Shown: one piece after another, positions 55,940 through 64,000 of the stretch
Numbering within the stretch: the first letter of the stretch is position 1
How the letters are laid out: each line of letters opens with the position of its first letter
DNA from: a virus
DNA: 64,000 nt
IMG/VR virus record: IMGVR_UViG_3300050343_000243
Location: 1 to 64,000 of that record
Direction: 5' to 3' (one strand)
The notes under the pieces: generated by a model
Seen by the model: only the letters and a program-made list of their open reading frames with translations
The model's database searches: none
Told to the model about the DNA's origin: nothing
Translations under genes and position numbers: made by a program

Positions 55940-56194
55940 TTAACGGCGATGCCTTGCAGTCTTTTTGGCAACGTCTTCCGGTTGCTTACTGTGCTGTTGT
56001 CCTTTACGCATTGCCGCACGTTTCTTTGCAGTCGATCTTGCATACTCTTTATCTGACAAAGACTCCCGTGCTTTTTTCGGAAGGTATCGTTCACCCGTAG
56101 CTTTCTTACCTTGGGTCGAGTTTTTACCGGACTTGGTGCCCCACTCCTCGTTCGTCCAAGCAGAAAGAGATTTCTGTGATTCTTTCTTAGCCAT
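55940..56194 (-). CDS. Small very basic protein, cyanophage DUF5872/DUF6321-like
   Basis: 84 residues. SLSAWTNEEWGTKSGKNSTQ, GERYLPKKARESLSDKEYAR and KKRAAMRKGQQHSKQPEDVA resemble the 'W...W.TKSGK...G.RYLP..A' family seen in many marine phages (family name from memory). Possibly DNA- or virion-associated. Shares one base with the upstream stop. Confidence 0.6.
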   Translation of the reverse strand: MAKKESQKSLSAWTNEEWGTKSGKNSTQGKKATGERYLPKKARESLSDKEYARSTAKKRAAMRKGQQHSKQPEDVAKKTARHRR

Positions 56195-56397
56195 CAGTCT
56201 TTATACCCCCCGCCTTTTGCTTTGTACTCTTTCGCCATCATCTGTGCTTTACGAGCAGACCACTGCCCTGGCTTCCCACCTTTGCTGCCAGCTTTGATGC
56301 GGTTGAAAATTGACTTACGCAATCCAGGCTTGGTGTAGTTACCTGCCTCATTGACACGAGACTTAGCTTTTTCTTTTGCCTTTGCTCGATCAGCCAT
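56194..56397 (-). CDS. Small basic protein with KGGKPGQWSARKAQM motif
   Basis: 67 residues. GLRKSIFNRIKAGSKGGKPG then QWSARKAQMMAKEYKAKGGG matches a small basic family common in phages (DUF5872-type, from memory). A nucleic-acid-binding role is plausible. Chained to its neighbours by one-base overlaps. Confidence 0.65.
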   Translation of the reverse strand: MADRAKAKEKAKSRVNEAGNYTKPGLRKSIFNRIKAGSKGGKPGQWSARKAQMMAKEYKAKGGGYKD

Positions 56398-56549
56398 TAC
56401 TTCTTACCTTTTTTCTCGTAGTACTTACGTAGACCTTCAGGCATCTTGGAAGTATCGCGTTCCTTAGATTCTTCTTCTTTACCTTTCATCTTGCCTTTGG
56501 TTTCTTCTTTCTTTTTTTCGAAGAATGCCTGTGCTTTCTTTTTAGACAT
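56397..56549 (-). CDS. 50-residue Lys/Glu-rich peptide
   Basis: MSKKKAQAFFEKKKEETKGK then a charged stretch ending MPEGLRKYYEKKGKK. It starts within the end of the upstream gene (8-base overlap) and ends on the next start. Unknown. Confidence 0.5.
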   Translation of the reverse strand: MSKKKAQAFFEKKKEETKGKMKGKEEESKERDTSKMPEGLRKYYEKKGKK

Positions 56550-56694
56550 AGCTCTTGATAATTTTAGGACCGTGGCTCATACCACCATTTGGTTTGGCTG
56601 GATAACGTTCAGGTTTCTTGGCACAGCCTTCACCTGTGTTCACCATTGGAAGCAAGGCTTGCCCTGCCATACGTGTAGGAAAATCGGTGTCCAT
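56542..56694 (-). CDS. 50-residue small protein
   Basis: MDTDFPTRMAGQALLPMVNT then a Lys/Pro-rich end (KPERYPAKPNGGMSHGP). TGATG junction with the upstream gene. The compact chain of overlaps supports it being real. Unknown. Confidence 0.5.
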   Translation of the reverse strand: MDTDFPTRMAGQALLPMVNTGEGCAKKPERYPAKPNGGMSHGPKIIKSYV

Positions 56695-56987
56695 CACCAC
56701 TTAGAATGATTGGCCCAGTATGCGGCTGACATTTTTCCTTTCTTGATGTTCTTAGCGTGGCGTGCCTTGAACGATGCACGCTTCTTCTTCATCTTCTCTG
56801 ACTCACCTTCTTTAGGTTTGCCAGCGGTCTTTGCTCCTTGCTCACCAAAACGAATAAGTTTCTCTTTGCCATTCTCTTTTGCAAGAACCACATGAGATTT
56901 AGTCGGGTGGTTAGGAGTGCGCTTAGGTTTGTTTGGAGTCAAATTCTCCTTGCTCAACCTATCTCCTGCCATGCGTTTTTCAGCCAT
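56694..56987 (-). CDS. 97-residue basic protein (DUF6321-like)
   Basis: MAEKRMAGDRLSKENLTPNK, Lys-rich, ending RHAKNIKKGKMSAAYWANHS-KW. The terminal 'FKARHAKNI..GKMSAAYWA' segment recurs in marine phage small proteins (family name from memory). Note MAGDRLSKEN resembles the start of the protein at 2255 (MAGDKINEDR). Unknown role. Confidence 0.6.
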   Translation of the reverse strand: MAEKRMAGDRLSKENLTPNKPKRTPNHPTKSHVVLAKENGKEKLIRFGEQGAKTAGKPKEGESEKMKKKRASFKARHAKNIKKGKMSAAYWANHSKW

Positions 56988-57008
56988 AGCAATATATAAC
57001 AGACCCTA

Positions 57009-57149
57009 CTATTTTAGCTTCTTATCTAATGGATCATCTCCACCAGAAAGTATTGCTTTTGCTCTTTTGTAGTAGTAAGTATCCGTCTTCCCAGCATCTT
57101 CAAGAGCCTGTTTAATCTTGCGCCAATTTTCAATGTCGGTGTTATCCAT
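57009..57149 (-). CDS. 46-residue small protein
   Basis: I chose ATG 57149 (MDNTDIENWRKIKQALEDAG). Helical, charged. Overlaps the upstream gene by 8 bases. Unknown. Confidence 0.5.
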   Translation of the reverse strand: MDNTDIENWRKIKQALEDAGKTDTYYYKRAKAILSGGDDPLDKKLK

Positions 57150-57417
57150 CAGTAGTAGTAATAAATTCCATTTCGGCGTGCATCTGATCGGACAGATTGC
57201 ACACTTGTGCACAAGCACCAAGTACCAGGCCGCGCTGGTTAGGAGTTAGTTCCTTTGCTGTTTCAGCATCTTCTGCCAAGATGTTGCCGATATCACCTAG
57301 GCACATAATGATTGCCGGCAATCCCCACTTTTCGACAAGTCCATGCATTACAGATAGCAGCGGATTATCACCGCTTTCTACTGCTTCCCAGAATGCTTGA
57401 CGTTGTTCAGTAGTCAT
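57142..57417 (-). CDS. 91-residue helical protein
   Basis: MTTEQRQAFWEAVESGDNPL; mostly helical with a moderately hydrophobic middle (WGLPAIIMCLGDIGNILAED) and several Cys. First gene of the leftward group. Divergent from the endolysin gene, so a promoter lies between 57418 and 57479. Unknown. Confidence 0.55.
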   Translation of the reverse strand: MTTEQRQAFWEAVESGDNPLLSVMHGLVEKWGLPAIIMCLGDIGNILAEDAETAKELTPNQRGLVLGACAQVCNLSDQMHAEMEFITTTDG

Positions 57418-57479
57418 ACAAATAGCAAGTAGTATATCTATTTTACAGTTAGAATTCTTATAGCAGGTATAAATATGTT

Positions 57480-58271
57480 ATGTCCCTATTAAGTGTTGAG
57501 TCTTTTAAGAATTTTTTTAAATATTATTCAGATGAACCACATCAACAGGCAGCAATAGAGGAACTGTATAAGCAAATAAGTATTAGTGGGCTAGACGAAG
57601 ATTCTATATGGGTAACAACATATCGAACACCATTTGAGCCGCCTCAACAGAAAACGCCTATTATTATTACTCCACCTGTTAGTCGACCAGCGGCAAAGAA
57701 TAACTGGCCTATTACCAAGCAAGAGATGGCAGACATAATGCAATGCAAGGCTAGCCAATTACCTGATGAACTAATGGATGACTTTGGTGTGTGCGCTGAA
57801 CTCTATGGAATGAATAGAACTAACATTGGCTATTTTTTGGGACAGTGCGGGCACGAGTCAGCGGGCTTGCGATACCCTATGGAATTAGCTTCTGGGGCTG
57901 ACTACGAATACAGAACTGACCTTGGCAATGTTTATACAGGTGATGGAGTTAAGTTTGCTGGTACAGGATGGATCCAAGTAACTGGACGATATTGGCATCA
58001 GACTTTTGCTGATTATTTACAAGCAGTAGGCAAACCTGATCCGAAGGTTATGGAGATTGGCAAAACCTATACATGCAATAAGTACCCTTGGTCTATAAGC
58101 GGGCATTGGTGGAACTGCAATGATATGAATGCCTACACAAATGGAAACCCGCCAATCGATCGAGTTGGTCAGCGGGTAAATGGTCGGTATTTACCGATCG
58201 GATTTGAAGATCGACGGAACTATTCGTGGAGAGCCTTTGAAGTTCTCAGGCTCCCATATCCAGGCAATTAG
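57480..58271 (+). CDS. GH19 (chitinase-class) endolysin
   Basis: 263 residues. The N-terminal 80 are unassigned. The catalytic domain has YFLGQCGHESAGLRYPMELA (general-acid Glu in HES), then YRTDLGNVYTGDG and KFAGTGWIQVTGRYWHQTF, matching the GH19 pattern (GHESGG, GRGPIQLTGRxNY). GH19 phage enzymes cut peptidoglycan glycan strands at lysis. No signal peptide, so export would need a holin. It is transcribed alone, against its neighbours. Confidence 0.85.
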   Translation: MSLLSVESFKNFFKYYSDEPHQQAAIEELYKQISISGLDEDSIWVTTYRTPFEPPQQKTPIIITPPVSRPAAKNNWPITKQEMADIMQCKASQLPDELMDDFGVCAELYGMNRTNIGYFLGQCGHESAGLRYPMELASGADYEYRTDLGNVYTGDGVKFAGTGWIQVTGRYWHQTFADYLQAVGKPDPKVMEIGKTYTCNKYPWSISGHWWNCNDMNAYTNGNPPIDRVGQRVNGRYLPIGFEDRRNYSWRAFEVLRLPYPGN

Positions 58272-58531
58272 ATATCCAATATTTCTGCAATTTGATCTGC
58301 AGTGTAACCTGCCTCTTCTAATGCTTTCGCTGCATTAAGCTTGACAGTTACATAGGATTCAATTGGATAAAATGTCTTACTGTCTATTTTATGAAATCCC
58401 ACAGGTACATAATCAGGCTGGATAGACAAATTAAAGATACCCAATTCAGGAATAGCTTGGAGACTGCCATACTTGGCTATAAGCTCTTCCCCATCAATAA
58501 GACTATCTGCGGTTAAGTTGTAGTACTTCAT
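58268..58531 (-). CDS. 87-residue tail-fibre-associated protein
   Basis: MKYYNLTADSLIDGEELIAK; ends AAKALEEAGYTADQIAEILD. It lies directly downstream of the tail fibre with a one-base overlap, the usual place for a fibre assembly protein. Role inferred from position. Confidence 0.55.
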   Translation of the reverse strand: MKYYNLTADSLIDGEELIAKYGSLQAIPELGIFNLSIQPDYVPVGFHKIDSKTFYPIESYVTVKLNAAKALEEAGYTADQIAEILDI

Positions 58532-61422
58532 TAGGTTCCTGATTGAAAGGTGTTGTAAGTGGATTCCAAAGCATCTGCATTGTCAGACTCATACTTAACT
58601 TTAACTCGATAATAAGTATTAGCAGACAAAGTAGGATTGCTCCAAGCAGTGGAACCATCCTGGCTGGCATTAGCTGCAGTATCAGAATAAGTTCCGACTA
58701 CAGTCCAAGGACCTGAGGCACTGCTACTAGTTTCAAGCGTCCAGACTCGTCGAAGAAGGGTTGCATCCAAACCTGTGACAGGCGTTGTGTTGTTATTCGA
58801 TGAAGTAAACACAATGCTGCTAGGTGAAGGAGCGGCCCTTGTGACTGTTGCACCCTCTGCATAGAGATTAGGTAACCAGTTCCCAGTAGTACCCGAGAGC
58901 GTGATAGTGCTTCCAGCCTGAGAATCGACAGTCGTTGAGACTGTGTCCAGGGTTGGACCTGTCAGGGAGGCACCTGTAGGAACAGGAGAATCCACGACCA
59001 TCTTCTTCGTTGTTGGGTCAGCATCCGTTACAACACTGGCATTCGTACCGAATGAACCTGCGGTTGCGTCTTCCTCGATGGCGATGTAAATAAAAGTTTC
59101 CCCTGAACTATTAAAGTCTGAGTCAGAACGATCGTCGATTTGAAACCCATTGGAGTTAAACCATACATACGGACCAAAGCCGCCATCAATTGTTTCGCCC
59201 CATAGTCCGTCAGCTCTTAAATACCTATCAACATTAGTAGCGCTGGACCTTTTGTTGTCGAATATACTCCAAGAGCCAGAACCAGTAGCTCGCTTAACCA
59301 TCAGCCAACCAGGCTTAAATCCGACACCGTTAACATACACACCACTACCACTGGTATAGCCCGTATAGGTGCCGCACTTAATGCTTCCAGTGTTAGCAAA
59401 TAGGTAGGCGACATATTCCTCTCCATTCTGATTAACATCAGTAGACGATGAAAGTGTGAAATGAGTAGAAGTAGGCGTTGTGTCATCCCACGCTGTAGTA
59501 CCTGCTTGTCCGTTACTTGAGTTTAATCTCAGAGTCTTTTCGTTTCCTGTAGATGTATGATAGACCTCCCAGCTTCCACTACCGCTTGTCTTCTTAACAA
59601 TCATCATGCCAGGCACGCTCGTGAGGCCATGCGGAATGTTTCTAGTCGAACCGTTCCCCGTCCAGGTAACAATATCCATGAAATTAGGCGCTGCACGGAA
59701 GTTCCAGGCGACCATATTCCCGTTGTTTGTAGTATTACTACCTCCAACATCAAACCCAGTGCTGTTTAAACCATTAACTGCGTAAGGTGTTTCAACTAAT
59801 CCACCTGTAGTATTAGTTGAAAACGCATACAAATCAGTTCTACCAGATGCCACTGGTGCACTTGTATGAGTTAAAATGTGATCACCACTTGAGTTTCTTT
59901 TTTTAAGCCAAAGCAACGAATTCTTGGTATTATCAATTCCAGTAGTAATTGACTGTGTTGAGCTGTTACCCGTATAAAGCGTCGTGCTAAAAGCATCGGT
60001 CTGAGTTGTGCTTGCAGGTGAAGAGACAGCGGCACCGGCCTTCAGGAACTGCAGATCGGTGTCATCTGTAAAAGTCAGTTCAGTTGTGTCTGCGGAGAAC
60101 GCACTGTCGCTGATAGCGATGTAAACGTACTTAGTCGAAGAGTTAATGCTGATCTCACTGTATCCGGGGTTTCCGTTGAATCCGGTAGAAGTGAAACCAA
60201 AGCCCCAACCACCTTCGTTGACTTCTGCGTCGTCTGTATTTGGTCTGAATATCATCGAGCCTCTGACATTGTCCATCAAGACCCAATTTGAGCCACCATC
60301 AACTCGCTTGATGATCACAAAGGCTGGCCTAAAACCGCAGTTAATGCCGCTGCTGAGCTCGTTACCCATATATGAGCCGCACTTAATGTTGGTGTCGTCG
60401 CTGGCAAATAGGTAGGCGACATAGTCCGAACCCTGATCATTCGGGGTGCCGTTCTGGCCCAAAGTGAACGTAGTGTCTGTGTCACTCAAGAAGGCGTCTG
60501 AAACGCTCACTGCCCCCGCGGATGAATCCAGCCGCAGCATTTGTGACCTGGTTAAGTCTTTATGCCAGAAGCCCCAGTTAGAAACTTGACTAAGGTTCTT
60601 CGTGATGATTACACCAGGAATTGCGCCAAGGTCATGGGGGATAACATTATTAGTTGTGCTCGTACCTGTTCCTGTGTATTCGACAATATCCATGAAGCCT
60701 CGGGCCTTCACGAACGAATAGGCCATCATGCCTTTAGAACTTTGATTCACAGAACTGTCGGTCCCGATCGTAAAGCCAGTAGATCCGAAGGCCTTAAGTT
60801 GATTCGTGCTGTTGCCCTCAGAGCCGCTCGAGTTGGAGTTGAGGGCTTTGTTTGCCCCTCTTACAGTGTCAGTAAGGATGTGATCCTGACCGCTGCTGCC
60901 CCTGTTCTTGATCCAGACCAGTCCACCTGATCCGGTCATGTCGAGATTGTTCGTGATTGTTTTTTGCGTAGCGTCGCCCCAATAGGCATTGATTGCGAAG
61001 AGATCCTCGCCCGTAATTGTTGTGGCTGCCGTGATGGCTGTGGTCTGTGGGGTCTTCACGTTGCCGTTGGCATCCACCATCTTGACGGGGCCAACAATGT
61101 TCGCCAGTTCGGTGTCATCTGTGAAAGTGATGACGCCACCGGTCTCGCTGACAATTGCAGTAGACAATGGTTCGTAAGACTGACCTGCGTTTAGTCCTGC
61201 CCCGTTGAGAGGTGTTAGTACCTGAACAGGAGAGTCGAAATAACCAGAAGTACCAAGCTGATCTTTAACATCGAGACCAGTGACTTTATAGCTGTCCGTA
61301 CCTCTTTGGATTAGTAATAGGTCAGTATCGTTAATAGTACTCATTAGATCTTCCGCGTTAAGTTTATAAGAATTGGCTCCTCTTTGAACCAGGAACTGGT
61401 CGTCATCATTTAAAGTGCTCAT
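58531..61422 (-). CDS. Tail fibre/adhesin with duplicated DUF7483-like lectin domains
   Basis: 963 residues. Two short N-terminal repeats (DDQFLVQRGANSYKLNAEDL and DTDLLLIQRGTDSYKVTGLD) anchor two large tandem units. Each contains a WIKNRGSSGQDHIL-type strand, FMDIVxxTGxG, IPHxL..PG..I.K and EEYVAYLFA. The unit layout is that of cyanophage fibre domains with a concanavalin-like fold (DUF7483, from memory). The C-terminus is fibronectin-like (YYRVKVKYESDN). Receptor binding is inferred. Confidence 0.8.
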   Translation of the reverse strand: MSTLNDDDQFLVQRGANSYKLNAEDLMSTINDTDLLLIQRGTDSYKVTGLDVKDQLGTSGYFDSPVQVLTPLNGAGLNAGQSYEPLSTAIVSETGGVITFTDDTELANIVGPVKMVDANGNVKTPQTTAITAATTITGEDLFAINAYWGDATQKTITNNLDMTGSGGLVWIKNRGSSGQDHILTDTVRGANKALNSNSSGSEGNSTNQLKAFGSTGFTIGTDSSVNQSSKGMMAYSFVKARGFMDIVEYTGTGTSTTNNVIPHDLGAIPGVIITKNLSQVSNWGFWHKDLTRSQMLRLDSSAGAVSVSDAFLSDTDTTFTLGQNGTPNDQGSDYVAYLFASDDTNIKCGSYMGNELSSGINCGFRPAFVIIKRVDGGSNWVLMDNVRGSMIFRPNTDDAEVNEGGWGFGFTSTGFNGNPGYSEISINSSTKYVYIAISDSAFSADTTELTFTDDTDLQFLKAGAAVSSPASTTQTDAFSTTLYTGNSSTQSITTGIDNTKNSLLWLKKRNSSGDHILTHTSAPVASGRTDLYAFSTNTTGGLVETPYAVNGLNSTGFDVGGSNTTNNGNMVAWNFRAAPNFMDIVTWTGNGSTRNIPHGLTSVPGMMIVKKTSGSGSWEVYHTSTGNEKTLRLNSSNGQAGTTAWDDTTPTSTHFTLSSSTDVNQNGEEYVAYLFANTGSIKCGTYTGYTSGSGVYVNGVGFKPGWLMVKRATGSGSWSIFDNKRSSATNVDRYLRADGLWGETIDGGFGPYVWFNSNGFQIDDRSDSDFNSSGETFIYIAIEEDATAGSFGTNASVVTDADPTTKKMVVDSPVPTGASLTGPTLDTVSTTVDSQAGSTITLSGTTGNWLPNLYAEGATVTRAAPSPSSIVFTSSNNNTTPVTGLDATLLRRVWTLETSSSASGPWTVVGTYSDTAANASQDGSTAWSNPTLSANTYYRVKVKYESDNADALESTYNTFQSGT

Positions 61423-61643
61423 GGTAAAGTCGTCAGTAAATCAACTCGAAAGCCAGATGCGCTAACGGTTGAAGCAACAGTTAAACTGCCGGTGACGCTG
61501 ACGTTCCCGTTCGAATCGGGAAGCAATGGAAGACCAGAGGTTTGTGCTCTAGACGTCCACTTATCTCCGTCCCATACATATGAAGAACCTTGATAGGTAT
61601 AAACGTCGTTAACGGATGGTGATTGGGGGAATGTTAATGCCAT
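61419..61643 (-). CDS. Short fibre-related protein
   Basis: 74 residues: MALTFPQSPSVNDVYTYQGS, YVWDGDKWTSR, then a fibre-like NGNVSVTGSLTVAS. The 'P.SP..ND.YTY.G..YVWDG.KW' block is a common phage fibre/baseplate unit. Overlaps the main fibre gene by 4 bases, so the two may be made in fixed ratio. Confidence 0.65.
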   Translation of the reverse strand: MALTFPQSPSVNDVYTYQGSSYVWDGDKWTSRAQTSGLPLLPDSNGNVSVTGSLTVASTVSASGFRVDLLTTLP

Positions 61644-61645
61644 GA

Positions 61646-61927
61646 TTATTCAAATGGTGAGGTGGGGAATGTAACTTGTACTGGATATCCTGTTTGTTCT
61701 GGTAGATCCCGCAAAGCTTGTCTGTACGTAGCCCATGCCTCCTTATCAGTAGGAGTATCAGGTAGTTGTGTCCAGTCTGATGCTGCCAAAAGTTCGTTGC
61801 GCTTGGCAACTAATTGACCGGCGAGTGTTTCAGACCAGGCTTCTTCTACGGTTAAACCAGGATCTTCGACACGAGCATCGTAGGTGTCAAAGATTTTCTT
61901 TGCTTCTGCATATTGTTGTGCATTCAT
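61646..61927 (-). CDS. Tail-fibre assembly chaperone-like protein
   Basis: 93 residues. WSETLAGQLVAKRNELLAAS, DWTQLPDTPTDKEAWATYRQ and ALRDLP match the phage tail assembly chaperone domain (DWTQ..D.....K..W..YRQALRD). Located between two fibre genes as expected. Confidence 0.8.
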   Translation of the reverse strand: MNAQQYAEAKKIFDTYDARVEDPGLTVEEAWSETLAGQLVAKRNELLAASDWTQLPDTPTDKEAWATYRQALRDLPEQTGYPVQVTFPTSPFE

Positions 61928-61929
61928 GA

Positions 61930-64000
61930 TTAAGCGGGGGTAATGATGTTAGACGAGAAGGTATCAGTAGCAGAGCTGTTAGTTGCGTCTACCTCTACTT
62001 GCAGAGTTGTTCCAGCAGGCAGTTCCGAATCAGGAGTATTGCCTGTTGGGAATGTTGCTGGAAAACTAATCTGTTGTGAAGTGCCTGGACCAAGTTGGGT
62101 AAAACCAGGGTCACTTGACTGTGTAGTAGTGACAGCACCGCTGCTATTAATCACAAGGAAACGAGTTGAAGTGGCGTTTCCGGTTGAGGCAGTAGCCTCC
62201 ACGAAGTCACCTGTTGCAAAATCATCGAAACCATTAACTACAATGTCTGTGGTCCCATTGCCATTTGAAGTAATAGAGCCGATTTTTGCGAACAACATTG
62301 GATTTGTTGCACCAGGCTTTTTCACAACATCACCAACATTAAGTAAACTTAAATCAGCACCATCAGTTACGGTTACTGTCTGAGAGCGGATTGAGGTTAC
62401 ATAATAGTAAAGGTTGTTGTTGGTGCCATCCTTTCTGGCACGCTGTCGGCGGCCGTATAAATAATTGTCAGGTACCATGAATTCAGCTTCATGGCCACTT
62501 GTTTCTGTTGGGTAAGCATTAGCAACCCAGGTAGCTCCTGAGTTATTACTGGAGTAGTAATGGGCTGCCCGGGCGGAGTAGCTTGAATTGTAATTTGTAT
62601 TTCTTGCGATTAAGTTGCCAAAAGGGTCTTCCCAAATACAGTAATATTCGTTTACATAGCCAGAAGGTGCTGAAGGTAATGTATACGACTGAGGAGTTGA
62701 ATTACCCGGAGTAAACCTACGAATCTTATCTCTGAAGACCGTAATTACGGCCCCTTTATGCCAGATAACGCAACCTACTTCGTTGCGCATATAGGTTGAT
62801 ATAGATCCGTCTTTGTAAATATAGCTGCCTTGTGAAAGGCTTGCACTTTGAGCGTCTGTAAGTTCTCTATACCAAAGATTGTTTGACGTGCTATCTCTTC
62901 CAATAATAAAGACCCTGTCGGACAAAGTTTCAATAGCATGCATACCACCACCGGATCCATTTATTCCAGTACATGAAATGGTAGTATAATTACTTCCATC
63001 AAGTTCAGTACGATATACCGTACCGTTAGCCCGAAAATCGTAAATGTAAGCATCCGTTGAAACTTTACATCCCGAGGATTTTGATGGGTTGCCACCAAGA
63101 ATATTTGAAATGTTAAAAGATGAATTATAATTATCGTCTCTCCTACCAAAAACGTTAAGGAATGTGCCCAGCCTATTTGCTTTTACATGTCTTGGATACT
63201 CATCCGAAAATGATGTATAGAAATTATTTTTAAGTACTGTGTAGGCAACTAAATCTTTGCTCGCATTTTCCAACATATCGTCATTGCTATTACTACCATC
63301 GGGGATCCACATAAAACATCTAACTGCATTAGTAGACGGATCAACTAATTGAAAAGCAGATACCCAATAACCGTTATTAAGAGTACTGCTACCACTTTTT
63401 GTAGAATTACCTATATTTGAGGCACTGGTAGAAACTGTTTCAGCAGTAATAGCTGTTGTTGATGGGAACTGTTGAAATTGTGCAGTAACCTTACCTTTGA
63501 TACCCTTTTGACTTACAGGTGCACCTTCATCAAGCATCGTAATAGCAACAGAAAATGCTTCACTAGTAAAGCGATCACCTGAAGTATTTTGCTCTGTAAG
63601 TACTACATTACCAATTGATGGAGGAGAAACAGATGCACCACCCGCTGCTTCCCAAACAGTTCCATTCCAGATTTGAAGTTTACTGTCTGATGAGTTGAAG
63701 ATCATGTCTCCAGCATTCAACCCAGTCAGGCTATTACGTGCTGTTGTTGTGTATGCACCGGGATTTATAACCGCACCATTCAACTTGGGTGATGTAACCG
63801 TGTTCTTATCTGGATTATAAGACAGAGATGTTGAATAATTAAATTCATCATCTGTACCATCGAAAGCGCCAGAGATACCAGTCAAGTAGTACTCAACATC
63901 ATCTGTGTTGATTACTGTTGCTGCCAAGATAGTCGTTTCAGGGACTGCAGGTATCCACTGCGATGAGTTAGCGTCTGTGTAGTAGACATATAAACGACCG
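61930..64000 (-). CDS. Tail fibre protein (N-terminus beyond window)
   Basis: The frame stays open past the TTG at 63927 to the window edge (GRLYVYYTDANSSQWIPAVP, a common fibre segment), so the true start lies outside. At least 690 residues are visible. They include ARNSLTGLNAGDMIFNSSDS-type fibre motifs (MIFNSSDSKLQIWNGTVWEA) and a Ser/Asn/Thr/Gly-rich beta region. The C-terminus has beta-strand repeats. A fibre or tail-tip role is inferred. Confidence 0.75.
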   Translation of the reverse strand, partial: GRLYVYYTDANSSQWIPAVPETTILAATVINTDDVEYYLTGISGAFDGTDDEFNYSTSLSYNPDKNTVTSPKLNGAVINPGAYTTTARNSLTGLNAGDMIFNSSDSKLQIWNGTVWEAAGGASVSPPSIGNVVLTEQNTSGDRFTSEAFSVAITMLDEGAPVSQKGIKGKVTAQFQQFPSTTAITAETVSTSASNIGNSTKSGSSTLNNGYWVSAFQLVDPSTNAVRCFMWIPDGSNSNDDMLENASKDLVAYTVLKNNFYTSFSDEYPRHVKANRLGTFLNVFGRRDDNYNSSFNISNILGGNPSKSSGCKVSTDAYIYDFRANGTVYRTELDGSNYTTISCTGINGSGGGMHAIETLSDRVFIIGRDSTSNNLWYRELTDAQSASLSQGSYIYKDGSISTYMRNEVGCVIWHKGAVITVFRDKIRRFTPGNSTPQSYTLPSAPSGYVNEYYCIWEDPFGNLIARNTNYNSSYSARAAHYYSSNNSGATWVANAYPTETSGHEAEFMVPDNYLYGRRQRARKDGTNNNLYYYVTSIRSQTVTVTDGADLSLLNVGDVVKKPGATNPMLFAKIGSITSNGNGTTDIVVNGFDDFATGDFVEATASTGNATSTRFLVINSSGAVTTTQSSDPGFTQLGPGTSQQISFPATFPTGNTPDSELPAGTTLQVEVDATNSSATDTFSSNIITPA

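Overview
The window looks like about two thirds of the genome of a tailed cyanophage, most likely one infecting marine Synechococcus. Host evidence: a complete psbA (photosystem II D1), a high-light-inducible (hli) protein, a glutamine-riboswitch-like leader ahead of a DUF4278 (PirA-like) protein, and an NblA-like protein. NblA acts on phycobilisomes, which points to Synechococcus rather than Prochlorococcus. Phage evidence: portal, large terminase, large virion proteins, repeat-rich tail fibres, two muralytic domains and a phage replication set. Both window edges cut genes (portal on the left, a tail fibre on the right). The major capsid and most tail genes are not here. I cannot name the phage.

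Layout. (1) 1-15.3 kb: virion/packaging operon transcribed leftward (portal, TerL, putative TerS, several large internal or tail proteins), with one rightward gene carrying a lambda-R-like muramidase domain. (2) 15.3-16.0 kb: control region with the first of three related 'CTACGC' repeat elements. (3) 16.0-25.3 kb: a rightward array of very small genes. Many have their own GC-rich terminator hairpin followed by a 30-45 nt leader, and in several leaders an inverted repeat pairs with the start codon. Two leftward virion genes are embedded here. (4) 25.3-31.2 kb: second repeat element, a tandem pair of Cys-rich putative regulators, DUF932, RlpA-like protein, psbA, small exported or membrane proteins, and hli. 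(5) 31.3-39.8 kb: a dense run of tiny overlapping genes leading into thioredoxin-like, IF-1, MazG, ribonucleotide reductase alpha and beta, ThyX and an OB-fold-like protein. (6) 40.2-51.6 kb: replication module (putative ssDNA-binding protein, HNH nuclease, RecB-type exonuclease, PrimPol-VirE-type primase/helicase, and a split T7-type DNA polymerase with separate exonuclease and polymerase genes), two enzyme relatives that have lost catalytic motifs, and the glutamine-riboswitch/DUF4278 unit. (7) 51.6-53.75 kb: leftward genes including an NblA-like protein, an HNH nuclease and a small membrane protein with a canonical -1 frameshift site. (8) 53.8-55.6 kb: third repeat element, Xis-like HTH gene, a multiply frameshifted tyrosine integrase and an attP-like tRNA-Pro 3' fragment. 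(9) 55.6-64 kb: small basic proteins, a GH19 endolysin and tail-fibre genes.

Together the genes suggest a phage that keeps host photosynthesis running (psbA, hli), may take apart light-harvesting antennae and alter nitrogen signalling (NblA-like, DUF4278), makes dNTPs (RNR, ThyX, thioredoxin, MazG), replicates with a PrimPol plus PolA system, and may influence translation initiation (IF-1, structured leaders). It descends from an integrating phage, but its integrase is decayed. All assignments come from reading the sequence and from remembered family motifs; no database search was run.
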